A stretch of 64,000 nt of DNA from Ptiloglossa arizonensis (GCF_051014685.1 NW_027478389.1:2666001-2730000); one strand, 5' to 3'. Counted from the first letter of the stretch, positions 1-12,000 are shown. The notes: generated by a model from the sequence alone, not told the origin. Made by a program: numbers and translations.

Positions 1-65
1 ACAAATTTTTCGCAATTCTGCTGCTCCAAACGCTTAACCAGAATGGGCTAGGGAAAAAATACACA

Positions 66-82
66 TACCGTTGTAATCGGGC
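66..82 (+). other. CENP-B-box-like site 2 (representative copy)
   Basis: TACCGTTGTAATCGGGC agrees with 12 of 17 positions of the mammalian consensus YTTCGTTGGAARCGGGA, including CGTTG, AA and CGGG, but lacks the leading TT of the core (7 of 9 fixed core bases). It lies 65 bp upstream of site 1 on the same strand in each monomer. Variant monomers disrupt it: TAATCGTGCGAG, TTATAATCGGG and, in the right arm, CGCTGTAATCGGG. Confidence 0.45.
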
Positions 83-130
83 GAGTTTCTACTTTCAGAC
101 GAAACAGGAATTTTTGGGTTAGGTCAAACC

Positions 131-147
131 GTTCGCGAGATATGGGA
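131..147 (+). other. CENP-B-box-like site 1 (representative copy)
   Basis: GTTCGCGAGATATGGGA. The mammalian CENP-B recognition core is nTTCGnnnnAnnCGGGn; this site matches 8 of its 9 fixed bases, the only mismatch being T for C before GGG. It recurs in nearly every monomer of the left arm and, in reverse complement, the right arm. Variants include TTCGCGAGACATGGG, TTCGTGAGATATGGG and TACGCGAGACATGGG. Resemblance is seen; protein binding is not shown. Confidence 0.5.
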
Positions 148-176
148 GTTTGAAGCCAAGAAATGGTTGAGAAGGC

Positions 177-187
177 AAAAAATTTTT
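177..187 (+). other. A6T5 tract at the monomer phase point (representative)
   Basis: AAAAAATTTTT recurs in many monomers. Two further A/T tracts lie in each unit (GGGAAAAAAT and GGAATTTTTGGG), giving three rigid or bending tracts per 177 bp at spacings of roughly 51, 56 and 70 bp. Such tracts can influence nucleosome placement; that role is inferred. Confidence 0.5.
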
Positions 188-1346
188 CGCAATTCTGGTG
201 CTCCAAACGCTTAACCAGAATGTCCCAGGGAAAAAATACACATACCGTTGTAATCGGGCGAGTCTCTACTTTCAGATGCAATAGGAATTTTTGGGTTAGG
301 TCAATCCGTTCGCGAGATATGGGTGTTTGTAGCCAAGAAATGGTTGAGAAGGCAAAAAATTTTTCGCAATTCTGCTGCTCCAAACGCTTAACCAGAATGG
401 CCTAAGGAAAGAATGCACATACCGTTGTAATCGGGCGAGTTTCTACTTCCAGATGCAACAGGAATTTTTGGGTTAGGTCAATCCGTTCGCGAGATATGGG
501 AGTTTGAAGCCGAGAAATGGTTGACAAGACAACAAATTTCTCGCACTTCTGCTGCTCCAATCGCTTAACCAGAATGGCCTAGGGGAAAAATACAAGTACC
601 GTTGTAATCGGGCGAGTTTCTACTTTCAAATGCAATAGGAATTTTTGGGTTAGGTCAATCCGTTCGCGAGATATGGGAGTTTGAAGCTAAGAAATGGTTG
701 AGAAGACAACAAATTTTTCGCAATTCTGCTGCTCCAAACGCTTAACCAGAATCGCCTAGGGAAAAAATACGCATACCGTTGTAATCGGGCCAGATTCTAC
801 TTTCAGATGCGACAGGAATTTTTGGGTTAGGTCAATGCGTTCGCGAGATTTGGGAGTTTGAAGCCATGAAATGGTTGAGAAGGCAAAAAATTTTTCGCAA
901 TTCTGCTGCTTCAAAGGCTTAACCACAATGGCCTAGGGAAAAAATACACATACCGTTGTAACCGGGCGAGTTTCTACTTTCAGTTACAATAGGAATTTTT
1001 GGGTTAGGTCAATCCGTTCGCGGGATATGGGACTTTGAAGCTAAGAAATGTTTGACAAGACATCAAATTTTTCGCACTTCTGCTGCTCCAATCGCTTAAC
1101 CAGAATGGCCTAGGGGAAAAATACAAGTACCGTTGTAATCGGGCGAGTTTCTACTTTCAAATGCAATAGGAATTTTTGGGTTAGGTCAATCCGTTCGCGA
1201 GATATGGGAGTTTGAAGCTAAGAAATGGTTGAGAAGACAACAAATTTTTCGCAATTCTGCTGCTCCAAACGCTTAACCTGAATGGCCTAGGGAAAAAATA
1301 CGCATACCGTTGTAATCGGGCCAGATTCTACTTTCAGATGCGACAG

Positions 1347-1352
1347 GAATTC
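1347..1352 (+). other. EcoRI site marking class B monomers (representative)
   Basis: GAATTC arises from GACAGGAATTCTTGG, replacing GAATTTTTGG of other monomers, and is linked with GGGCCAGATTC and ACGCATACC. It recurs only in class B monomers of the left arm (for example about 2055, 4353 and 5069) and was not seen in the right arm, so it is a useful HOR-level marker. Confidence 0.8.
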
Positions 1353-3012
1353 TTGGGTTAGGTCAATCCGTTCGCGAGATATGGGAGTTTGAAGCCAAGA
1401 AATGGTTGAGAAGGCAAGAAATTTTTCGCAATTCTGCTGCTTCAAACGCTTAACCAGAATGGCCTAGGGAAAAGATACACATACCGTTGTAATCGGGCGA
1501 GTTTCTACTTTCAGACGCAATAGGAATTTTTGGGTAAGGTCATTCCGTTCGCGAGATATGGGAGTTTGAAGACAAGAAATGGTTGAGAAGGCAAAAAATT
1601 TTTCGCAATTATGCTGCTCCAAACGCTTAACCAGAATGGCCTAAGGAAAAAATACACATACCGTTGTAATCGGGCGAGTTTCTACTTTCAGACGCAACAG
1701 GAATTTTAGGGTTAGGTCAATCCGTTCGCGAGATATGGGAGTTTGAAGCCGAGAAATGGTTGACAAGACAACAAATATCTCGCACTTCTGCTGCTCCAAT
1801 CGCTTAACCAGAATGGCCTAGGGGAAAAATACAAGTACCGTTGTAATCGGGCGAGTTTCTACTTTCAAATGCAATAGGAATTTTTGTGTTAGGTCAATCT
1901 GTTCGCGAGATATGGGAGTTTGAAGCTAAGAAATGGTTGAGAGGACAACAAATTTTTCGCAATTCTGCTGCTCCAAACGCTTAACCTAAATGGCCTAGGG
2001 AAAAAATACGCATACCGTTGTAATCGGGCCAGATTCTACTTTCAGATGCGACAGGAATTCTTGGGTTAGGTCAATCCGTTCGCGAGATATGGGAGTTTGA
2101 AGTCAAGAAATGGTTGAGAAGGCAAGAAATTTTTCGCAATTCTGCTGCTTCAAACGCTTAACCAGAGTGGCCTAGGCAAAAGATACACATACCGTTGTAA
2201 TCGGGCGAGTTTCTACTTTCAGACGCTATAGGAATTTTTGGGTAAGGTCATTCCGTTCGCGAGATATGGGAGTTTGAAGACAAGAAATGGTTGAGAAGGC
2301 AAAAAATTTTTCGCAATTATGCTTCTCCAAACGCTTAACCAGAATGGCCTAAGGAAAAAATACACATACCGTTGTAATCGGGCGAGTTTCTACTTTCAGA
2401 AGCAAGAGGAATTTTTGGGTTAGGTCAATCCGTTCGCGAGATATGGGAGTTTGAAGCCAAGAAATGGTAGAGAAGGCAAAAAATTTTTCACAATTCTGCT
2501 GCTCCAAACGCTTAACCAGAATGGCCTAGGGAAAAAATACACATACCGTTATAATCGGGCGAGTTTCTACTTTCAGATGCAATAGGAATTTTTGGATTAG
2601 GTCAATCCGTTCGCGAGATATGGGAGTTTGAAGCCAAGAAATGGTTGAGAAGGCAAAAAATTTTTCGCAATTCTGCTGCTTCAAACGGTTAAACAGAATG
2701 GCCTAGGGAAAAAATACACATACCGTTGTAATCGTGCGAGATTCTACTTTCAGTTACAATAGGAATTTTTGGGTTTGGTCAATCCGTTCGCGAGACATGG
2801 GACTTTGAAGCTAAGAAATGGTCGAGAAGACAACAAATTTTTCGCAATTCTGCTGCTCCAAACGCTTAACCAGAATGGGCTAGGGAAAAAATACACATAC
2901 CGTTGTAATCGGGCGAGTTTCTACTTTCAGACGAAACAGGAATTTTTGGGTTAGGTCAAACCGTTCGCGAGATATGGGAGTTTGAAGCCAAGAAATGGTT
3001 GAGAAGGCAAAA

Positions 3013-3189
3013 AATTTTTCGCAATTCTGGTGCTCCAAACGCTTAACCAGAATGTCCCAGGGAAAAAATACACATACCGTTGTAATCGGGCGAGTTTCTA
3101 CTTTCAGACGCAACAGGAATTTTAGGGTTAGGTCAATCCGTTCGCGAGATATGGGAGTTTGAAGCCGAGAAATGGTTGACAAGACAACA
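3013..3189 (+). repeat. Chimeric monomer Y/F
   Basis: The first part has the class Y signature (CTGGTGCTCC, TGTCCCAGGG). The second part has the class F signature (CAGACGCAACAGG, GAATTTTAGGG, GCCGAG). The corresponding unit at 181-534 has a full Y followed by a full Z, so a crossover near monomer base 85-100 removed one monomer length here while keeping the 177-bp register. Confidence 0.8.
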
Positions 3190-3897
3190 AATTTCTCGCA
3201 CTTCTGCTGCTCCAATCGCTTAACCAGAATGGCCTAGGGGAAAAATACAAGTACCGTTGTAATCGGGCGAGTTTCTACTTTCAAATGCAATAGGAATTTT
3301 TGGGTTAGGTCAATCCGTTCGCGAGATATGGGAGTTTGAAGCTAAGAAATGGTTGAGAAGACAACAAATTTTTCGCAATTCTGCTGCTCCAAACGCTTAA
3401 CCAGAATCGCCTAGGGAAAAAATACGCATACCGTTGTAATCGGGCCAGATTCTACTTTCAGATGCGACAGGAATTTTTGGGTTAGGTCAATGCGTTCGCG
3501 AGATTTGGGAGTTTGAAGCCATGAAATGGTTGAGAAGGCAAAAAATTTTTCGCAATTCTGCTGCTTCAAAGGCTTAACCACAATGGCCTAGGGAAAAAAT
3601 ACACATACCGTTGTAACCGGGCGAGTTTCTACTTTCAGTTACAATAGGAATTTTTGGGTTAGGTCAATCCGTTCGCGGGATATGGGACTTTGAAGCTAAG
3701 AAATGTTTGACAAGACATCAAATTTTTCGCACTTCTGCTGCTCCAATCGCATAACCAGAATGGCCTAGGGGAAAAATACAAGTACCGTTGTAATCGGGCG
3801 AGTTTCTACTTTCAAATGCAATAGGAATTTTTGGGTTAGGTCAATCCGTTCGCGAGATATGGGAGTTTGAAGCTAAGAAATGGTTGAGAAGACAACA

Positions 3898-4251
3898 AAT
3901 TTTTCGCAATTCTGCTGCTCCAAACGCTTAACCTGAATGGCCTAGGGAAAAAATACGCATACCGTTGTAATCGGGCCAGATTCTACTTTCAGACGCAATA
4001 GGAATTTTTGGGTAAGGTCATTCCGTTCGCGAGATATGGGAGTTTGAAGACAAGAAATGGTTGAGAAGGCAAAAAATTTTTCGCAATTCTGCTGCTTCAA
4101 ACGGTTAAACAGAACGGCCTAGGGGAAAAATACAAGTACCGTTGTAATCGGGCGAGTTTCTACTTTCAAATGCAATAGGAATTTTTGGGTTAGGTCAATC
4201 CGTTCGCGAGATATGGGAGTTTGAAGCTAAGAAATGGTTGAGAAGACAACA
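3898..4251 (+). repeat. Two chimeric monomers, B/E then I/C
   Basis: The first begins as class B (CTTAACCTGAATGG, ACGCATACC, GGGCCAGATTC) and ends as class E (CAGACGCAATAGG, GGGTAAGGTCATTCC, GAAGACAAG). The second begins as class I (CGGTTAAACAGAACGG) and ends as class C (CAAGTACC, TTTCAAATGCAATAGG). The same chimera pair returns at about 7438-7791 and 9913-10266, so the recombinant block has itself been re-amplified. Confidence 0.8.
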
Positions 4252-5844
4252 AATTTTTCGCAATTCTGCTGCTCCAAACGCTTAACCTGAATGGCCTAGG
4301 GAAAAAATACGCATACCGTTGTAATCGGGCCAGATTCTACTTTCAGTTGCGACAGGAATTCTTGGGTTAGGTCAATCCGTTCGCGAGATATGGGAGTTTG
4401 AAGCCAAGAAATGGTTGAGAAGGCAAGAAATTTTTCGCAATTCTGCTGCTTCAAACGCTTAACCAGAATGGCCTAGGGAAAAGATACACATACCGTTGTA
4501 ATCGGGCGAGTTTCTACTTTCAGACGCAATAGGAATTTTTGGGTAAGGTCATTCCGTTCGCGAGATATGGGAGTTTGAAGACAAGAAATGGTTGAGAAGG
4601 CAAAAAATTTTTCGCAATTATGCTGCTCCAAACGCTTAACCAGAATGGCCTAAGGAAAAAATACACATACCGTTGTAATCGGGCGAGTTTCTACTTTCAG
4701 ACGCAACAGGAATTTTAGGGTTAGGTCAATCCGTTCGCGAGATATGGGAGTTTGAAGCCGAGAAATGGTTGACAAGACAACAAATTTCTCGCACTTCTGC
4801 TGCTCCAATCGCTTAACCAGAATGGCCTAGGGGAAAAATACAAGTACCGTTGTAATCGGGCGAGTTTCTACTTTCAAATGGAATAGGAATTTTTGTGTTA
4901 GGTCAATCTGTTCGCGAGATATGGGAGTTTGAAGCTAAGAAATGGTTGAGAAGACAACAAATTTTTCGCAATTCTGCTGCTCCAAACGCTTAACCTAAAT
5001 GGCCTAGGGAAAAAATACGCATACCGTTGTAATCGGGCCAGATTCTACTTTCAGATGCGACAGGAATTCTTGGGTTAGGTCAATCCGTTCGCGAGATATG
5101 GGAGTTTGAAGTCAAGAAATGGTTGAGAAGGCAAGAAATTTTTCGCAATTCTGCTGCTTCAAACGCTTAACCAGAGTGGCCTAGGCAAAAGATACACATA
5201 CCGTTGTAATCGGGCGAGTTTCTACTTTCAGACGCTATAGGAATTTTTGGGTAAGGTCATTCCGTTCGCGAGATATGAGAGTTTGAAGACAAGAAATGGT
5301 TGAGAAGGCAAAAAATTTTTCGCAATTATGCTTCTCCAAACGCTTAACCAGAATGGCCTAAGGAAAAAATACACATACCGTTGTAATCGGGCGAGTTTCT
5401 ACTTTCAGAAGCAAGAGGAATTTTTGGGTTAGGTCAATCCGTTCGCGAGATATGGGAGTTTGAAGCCAAGAAATGGTAGAGAAGGCAAAAAATTTTTCAC
5501 AATTCTGCTGCTCCAAACGCTTAACCAGAATGGCCTAGGGAAAAAATACACATACCGTTATAATCGGGCGAGTTTCTACTTTCAGATGCAATAGGAATTT
5601 TTGGATTAGGTCAATCCGTTCGCGAGATATGGGAGTTTGAAGCCAAGAAATGGTTGAGAAGGCAAAAAATTTTTCGCAATTCTGCTGCTTCAAACGGTTA
5701 AACAGAATGGCCTAGGGAAAAAATACACATACCGTTGTAATCGTGCGAGATTCAACTTTCAGTTACAATAGGAATTTTTGGGTTTGGTCAATCCGTTCGC
5801 GAGACATGGGACTTTGAAGCTAAGAAATGGTCGAGAAGACAACA

Positions 5845-8800
5845 AATTTTTCGCAATTCTGCTGCTCCAAACGCTTAACCAGAATGGGCTAGGGAAAAAA
5901 TACACATACCGTTGTAATCGGGCGAGTTTCTACTTTCAGACGAAACAGGAATTTTTGGGTTAGGTCAAACCGTTCGCGAGATATGGGAGTTTGAAGCCAA
6001 GAAATGGTTGAGAAGGCAAAAAATTTTTCGCAATTCTGGTGCTCCAAATGCTTAACCAGAATGTCCCAGGGAAAAAATACACATACCGTTGTAATCGGGC
6101 GAGTCTCTACTTTCAGATGCAATAGGAATTTTTGGGTTAGGTCAATCCGTTCGCGAGATATGGGTGTTTGTAGCCAAGAAATGGTTGAGAAGGCAAAAAA
6201 TTTTTCGCAATTCTGCTGCTCCAAACGCTTAACCAGAATGGCCTAAGGAAAGAATACACATACCGTTGTAATCGGGCGAGTTTCTACTTCCAGATGCAAC
6301 AGGAATTTTTGGGTTAGGTCAATCCGTTCGCGAGATATGGGAGTTTGAAGCCGAGAAATGGTTGACAAGACAACAAATTTCTCGCACTTCTGCTGCTCCA
6401 ATCGCTTAACCAGAATGGCCTAGGGGAAAAATACAAGTACCGTTGTAATCGGGCGAGTTTCTACTTTCAAATGCAATAGGAATTTTTGGGTTAGGTCAAT
6501 CCGTTCGCGAGATATGGGAGTTTGAAGCTAAGAAATGGTTGAGAAGACAACAAATTTTTCGCAATTCTGCTGCTCCAAACGCTTAACCAGAATCGCCTAG
6601 GGAAAAAATACGCATACCGTTGTAATCGGGCCAGATTCTACTTTCAGATGCGACAGGAATTTTTGGGTTAGGTCAATGCGTTCGCGAGATTTGGGAGTTT
6701 GAAGCCATGAAATGGTTGAGAAGGCAAAAAATTTTTCGCAATTCTGCTGCTTCAAAGGCTTAACCACAATGGCCTAGGGAAAAAATACACATACCGTTGT
6801 AACCGGGCGAGTTTCTACTTTCAGTTACAATAGGAATTTTTGGGTTAGGTCAATCCGTTCGCGGGATATGGGACTTTGAAGCTAAGAAATGTTTGACAAG
6901 ACATCAAATTTTTCGCACTTCTGCTGCTCCAATCGCTTAACCAGAATGGCCTAGGGGAAAAATACAAGTACCGTTGTAATCGGGCGAGTTTCTACTTTCA
7001 GACGCAATAGGAATTTTTGGGTAAGGTCATTCCGTTCGCGAGATATGGGAGTTTGAAGACAAGAAATGGTTGAGAAGGCAAAAAATTTTTCGCAATTATG
7101 CTGCTCCAAACGCTTAACCAGAATGGCCTAAGGAAAAAATACACATACCGTTGTAATCGGGCGAGTTTCTACTTTCAGACGCAACAGGAATTTTAGGGTT
7201 AGGTCAATCCGTTCGCGAGATATGGGAGTTTGAAGCCGAGAAATGGTTGACAAGACAACAAATTTCTCGCACTTCTGCTGCTCCAATCGCTTAACCAGAA
7301 TGGCCTAGGGGAAAAATACAAGTACCGTTGTAATCGGGCGAGTTTCTACTTTCAAATGCAATAGGAATTTTTGGGTTAGGTCAATCCGTTCGCGAGATAT
7401 GGGAGTTTGAAGCTAAGAAATGGTTGAGAAGACAACAAATTTTTCGCAATTCTGCTGCTCCAAACGCTTAACCTGAATGGCCTAGGGAAAAAATACGCAT
7501 ACCGTTGTAATCGGGCCAGATTCTACTTTCAGACGCAATAGGAATTTTTGGGTAAGGTCATTCCGTTCGCGAGATATGGGAGTTTGAAGACAAGAAATGG
7601 TTGAGAAGGCAAAAAATTTTTCGCAATTCTGCTGCTTCAAACGGTTAAACAGAACGGCCTAGGGGAAAAATACAAGTACCGTTGTAATCGGGCGAGTTTC
7701 TACTTTCAAATGCAATAGGAATTTTTGGGTTAGGTCAATCCGTTCGCGAGATATGGGAGTTTGAAGCTAAGAAATGGTTGAGAAGACAACAAATTTTTCG
7801 CAATTCTGCTGCTCCAATCGCTTAACCAGAATGGCCTAGGGGAAAAATACAAGTACCGTTGTAATCGGGCGAGTTTCTACTTTCAGACGCAATAGGAATT
7901 TTTGGGTAAGGTCATTCCGTTCGCGAGATATGGGAGTTTGAAGACAAGAAATGGTTGAGAAGGCAAAAAATTTTTCGCAATTATGCTGCTCCAAACGCTT
8001 AACCAGAATGGCCTAAGGAAAAAATACACATACCGTTGTAATCGGGCGAGTTTCTACTTTCAGACGCAACAGGAATTTTAGGGTTAGGTCAATCCGTTCG
8101 CGAGATATGGGAGTTTGAAGCCGAGAAATGGTTGACAAGACAACAAATTTCTCGCACTTCTGCTGCTCCAATCGCTTAACCAGAATGGCCTAGGGAAAAA
8201 TACAAGTACCGTTGTAATCGGGCGAGTTTCTACTTTCAAATGCAATAGGAATTTTTGTGTTAGGTCAATCTGTTCGCGAGATATGGGAGTTTGAAGCTAA
8301 GAAATGGTTGAGAAGACAACAAATTTTTCGCAATTCTGCTGCTCCAAACGCTTAACCTAAATGGCCTAGGGAAAAAATACGCATACCGTTGTAATCGGGC
8401 CAGATTCTACTTTCAGATGCGACAGGAATTCTTGGGTTAGGTTAATCCGTTCGCGAGATATGGGAGTTTGAAGCCAAGAAATGGTTGAGAAGGCAAGAAA
8501 TTTTTCGCAATTCTGCTGCTTCAAACGCTTAACCAGAATGGCCTAAGGAAAGAATACACATACCGTTGTAATCGGGCGAGTCTCTACTTTCAGACGCAAT
8601 AGAAATTTTTGGGTAAGGTCATTCCGTTCGTGAGATATGGGAGTTTGAAGACAAGAAATGGTTGAGAAGGCAAAAAATTTTTCGCAATTATGCTGCTCCA
8701 AACGCTTAACCAGAATGGCCAAAGGAAAAAATACACATACCGTTGTAATCGGGCGAGTTTCTACTTTCAGAAGCAACAGGAATTTTTGGGTTAGGTCAAT

Positions 8801-9029
8801 CCGTTCGCGAGATATGGGAGTTTGAAGCCAAGAAATGGTAGAGAAGGCAAACAATTTTTCGCAATTCTGCTGCTTCAAACTGTTAAACAGAATGGCCTAG
8901 GGAAAAAATACACATACCGTTGTAATCGTGCGAGTTTCTACTTTCAGTTACAATAGGAATTTTTGGGTTAGGTCAATCCGTACGCGAGACATGGGACTTT
9001 GAAGCTAAGAAATGGTCGAGAAGAGAACA
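5845..9029 (+). repeat. Higher-order repeat unit L3, 18 monomers (3185 bp)
   Basis: Starts with X, Y, Z, C, B', D' nearly identical to unit L1, including the GGGTGTTTGTAGCC variant of monomer Y. It then departs: C/E chimeras at about 6907-7083 and 7792-7968 flank F, C, B/E and I/C monomers. The end uses new variants of E (GTTCGTGAGATATGG), G (GGCCAAAGG) and I (CAAACTGTTAAAC, CCGTACGCGAGACATGG). One base is missing from the A-tract near 8195, hence 3185 rather than 3186 bp. Confidence 0.85.
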
Positions 9030-12000
9030 AATTTTTCGCAATTCTGCTGCTCCAAACGCTTAACCAGAATGGGCTAGGGAAAAAATACACATACCGTTGT
9101 AATCGGGCGAGTTTCTACTTTCAGACGAAACAGGAATTTTGGGTTAGGTCAAACCGTTCGCGAGATATGGGAGTTTGAAGCCAAGAAATGGTTGAGAAGG
9201 CAAAAAATTTTTCGCAATTCTGGTGCTCCAAACGCTTAACCAGAATGGCCCAGGGAAAAAATACACATACCGTTGTAATCGGGCGAGTCTCTACTTTCAG
9301 ATGCAATAGGAATTTTTGGGTTAGGTCAATCCGTTCGCGAGATATGGGAGTTTGAAGCTAAGAAATGGTTGAGAAGACAACAAATTTTTCGCAATTCTGC
9401 TGCTCCAAACGCTTAACCAGAATCGCCTAGGGAAAAAATACGCATACCGTTGTAATCGGGCCAGATTCTACTTTCAGATGCGACAGGAATTTTTGGGTTA
9501 GGTCAATGCGTTCGCGAGATTTGGGAGTTTGAAGCCATGAAATGGTTGAGAAGGAAAAAAATTTTTCGCAATTCTGCTGCTTCTAAGGCTTAACCACAAT
9601 GGCCTAGGGAAAAAATACACATACCGTTGTAACCGGGCGAGTTTCTACTTTCAGTTACAATAGAAATTTTTGGGTTAGGTCAATCCGTTCGCGAGATATG
9701 GGACTTTGAAGCTAAGAAATGTTTGACAAGACATCAAATTTTTCGCACTTCTGCTGCTCCAATCGCTTAACCAGAATGGCCTAGGGAAAAATACAAGTAC
9801 CGTTGTAATCGGGCGAGTTTCTACTTTCAAATGCAGTAGGAATTTTTGGGTTAGGTCAATCCGTTCGCGAGATATGGGAGTTTGAAGCTAAGAAATGGTT
9901 GAGAAGACAACAAATTTTTCGCAATTCTGCTGCTCCAAACGCTTAACCTGAATGGCCTAGGGAAAAAATACGCATACCGTTGTAATCGGGCCAGATTCTA
10001 CTTTCAGACGCAATAGGAATTTTTGGGTAAGGTCATTCCGTTCGCGAGATATGGGAGTTTGAAGACAAGAAATGGTTGAGAAGGCAAAAAATTTTTCGCA
10101 ATTCTGCTGCTTCAAACGGTTAAACAGAATGGCCTAGGGGAAAAATACAAGTACCGTTGTAATCGGGCGAGTTTCTACTTTCAAATGCAATAGGAATTTT
10201 TGGGTTAGGTCAATCCGTTCGCGAGATATGGGAGTTTGAAGCTAAGAAATGGTTGAGAAGACAACAAATTTTTCGCAATTCTGCTGCTCCAAACGCTTAA
10301 CCTGAATGGCCTAGGGAAAAAATACGCATACCGTTGTAATCGGGCCAGATTCTACTTTCAGATGCGACAGGAATTCTTGGGTTAGGTCAATCCGTTCGCG
10401 AGATATGGGAGTTTGAAGTCAAGAAATGGTTGAGAAGGCAAGAAATTTTTCGCAATTCTGCTGCTTCAAACGCTTAACCAGAGTGGCCTAGGCAAAAGAT
10501 ACACATACCGTTGTAATCGGGCGAGCTTCTACTTTCAGACGCAATAGGAATTTTTGGGTAAGGTCATTCCGTTCGCGAGATATGGGAGTTTGAAGACAAG
10601 AAATGGTTGAGAAGGCAAAAAATTTTTCGCAATTATGCTTCTCCAAACGCTTAACCAGAATGGCCTAAGGAAAAAATACACATACCGTTGTAATCGGGCG
10701 AGTTTCTACTTTCAGAAGCAAGAGGAATTTTTGGGTTAGGTCAATCCGTTCGCGAGATATGGGAGTTTGAAGCCAAGAAATGGTAGAGAGGGCAAAAAAT
10801 TTTTCACAATTCTGCTGCTCCAAAAGCTTAACCAGAATGGCCTAGGGAAAAAATACACATACCGTTATAATCGGGCGAGTTTCTACTTTCAGATGCAATA
10901 GGAATTGTTGGATTAGGTCAATCCGTTCGCGAGATATGGGAGTTTGAAGCCAAGAAATGGTTGAGAAGGCAAAAAATTTTTCGCAATTCTGCTGCTTCAA
11001 ACGCTTAACCAGAGTGGCCTAGGCAAAAGATACACATACCGTTGTAATCGGGCGAGTTTCTACTTTCAGACGCAATAGGAATTTTTGGGTAAGGTCATTC
11101 CGTTCGCGAGATATGGGAGTTTGAAGACAAGAAATGGTTGAGAAGGCAAAAAATTTTTCGCAATTATGCTGCTCCAAACGCTTAACCAGAATGGCCTAAG
11201 GAAAAAATACACATACCGTTGTAATCGGGCGAGTTTCTACTTTCAGACGCAACAGGAATTTTAGGGTTAGGTCAATCCGTTCGCGAGATATGGGAGTTTG
11301 AAGCCGAGAAATGGTTGACAAGACAACAAATTTCTCGCACTTCTGCTGCTCCAATCGTTTAACCAGAATGGCCTAGGGGAAAAATACAAGTACCGTTGTA
11401 ATCGGGCGAGTTTCTACTTTCAAATGCAATAGGAATTTTTGGGTAAGGTCAATCCGTTCGCGAGATATGGGAGTTTGAAGCTAAGAAATGGTTGAGAAGA
11501 CAACAAATTTTTCGCAATTCTGCTGCTCCAAACGCTTAACCTGAATGGCCTAGGGAAAAAATACGCATACCGTTGTAATCGGGCCAGATTCTACTTTCAG
11601 ACGCAATAGGAATTTTTGGGTAAGGTCATTCCGTTCGCGAGATATGGGAGTTTGAAGACAAGAAATGGTTGAGAAGGCAAAAAATTTTTCGCAATTATGC
11701 TTCTCCAAACGCTTAACCAGAATGGCCTAAGGAAAAAATACACATACCGTTGTAATCGGGCGAGTTTCTACTTTCAGACGCAACAGGAATTTTAGGGTTA
11801 GGTCAATCCGTTCGCGAGATATGGGAGTTTGATGCCGAGAAATGGTTGACAAGACAACAAGTTTCTCGCAATTCTGCTGCTCCAAACGCTTAACCTGAAT
11901 GGCCTAGGGAAAAAATACGCATACCGTTGTAATCGGGCCAGATTCTACTTTCAGATGCGACAGGAATTCTTGGGTTAGGTCAATCCGTTCGCGAGATATG

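Larger units (their letters stand above)
4..180 (+). repeat. Reference 177-bp monomer (class X, HOR marker)
   Basis: One complete unit, phased from the A/T-tract junction. In this phase the A-tract after GGCCTAGGG lies near monomer base 51, the first CENP-B-box-like site near 63-79, the third A/T tract near 106-112 and the second box-like site near 128-144. Class X is recognised by three linked variants: GGGCTAGGG instead of GGCCTAGGG, CAGACGAAA instead of CAGATGCAA, and TCAAACCG instead of TCAATCCG. It recurs at about 2836, 5845, 9030, 12568, 17700 and 23010, so it is a convenient first monomer for the left-arm higher-order units. TCGCGA (NruI) is present in most monomers and CCTAGG (AvrII) in many, so such sites should give a 177-bp ladder. 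Confidence 0.95.
4..2835 (+). repeat. Higher-order repeat unit L1, 16 monomers (2832 bp)
   Basis: Runs from one class X monomer to the next (GGGCTAGGG at 45 and 2877). The 16 monomers fall into recognisable classes in this order: X, Y (CTGGTGCTCC, TCCCAGGG), Z (CTTCCAGATGCAAC), C (CAAGTACC, TTTCAAATGC), B' (AATCGCC, TCAATGCG), D' (AAAGGCTT, GTAACCGGG), C, B (GGGCCAGATTC, GAATTC), E (GGGTAAGGTCATTCC), F (GAATTTTAGGG), C2 (TTTTTGTGTTAGG), B2 (CCTAAATGG), E2 (CAGAGTGG), G (TGCTTCTCC), H (CGTTATAATC) and I (CGGTTAAACAG). Classes C, B and E recur inside the unit, suggesting that it grew by internal duplication of a shorter block. Confidence 0.9.
2836..5844 (+). repeat. Higher-order repeat unit L2, 17 monomers (3009 bp)
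   Basis: Same class order as the preceding unit, with three changes. Monomers Y and Z are replaced by one chimera (Y front, F tail) at about 3013-3189. Two chimeras are inserted: B front with E tail at about 3898-4074, and I front with C tail at about 4075-4251. The net change is one extra monomer. Outside these places the unit follows L1 almost base for base, including rare private variants such as GACGCTATAGG and TCAATCTG. This is the pattern expected from unequal exchange between out-of-register copies. Confidence 0.88.

Noticed and set aside
1..177. Monomer built from three shorter internal repeats of about 59 bp
   Set aside because: The three A/T tracts and the shared CCGTT starts of the two box-like sites suggested it, but spacings are unequal and the sequence between them does not align.
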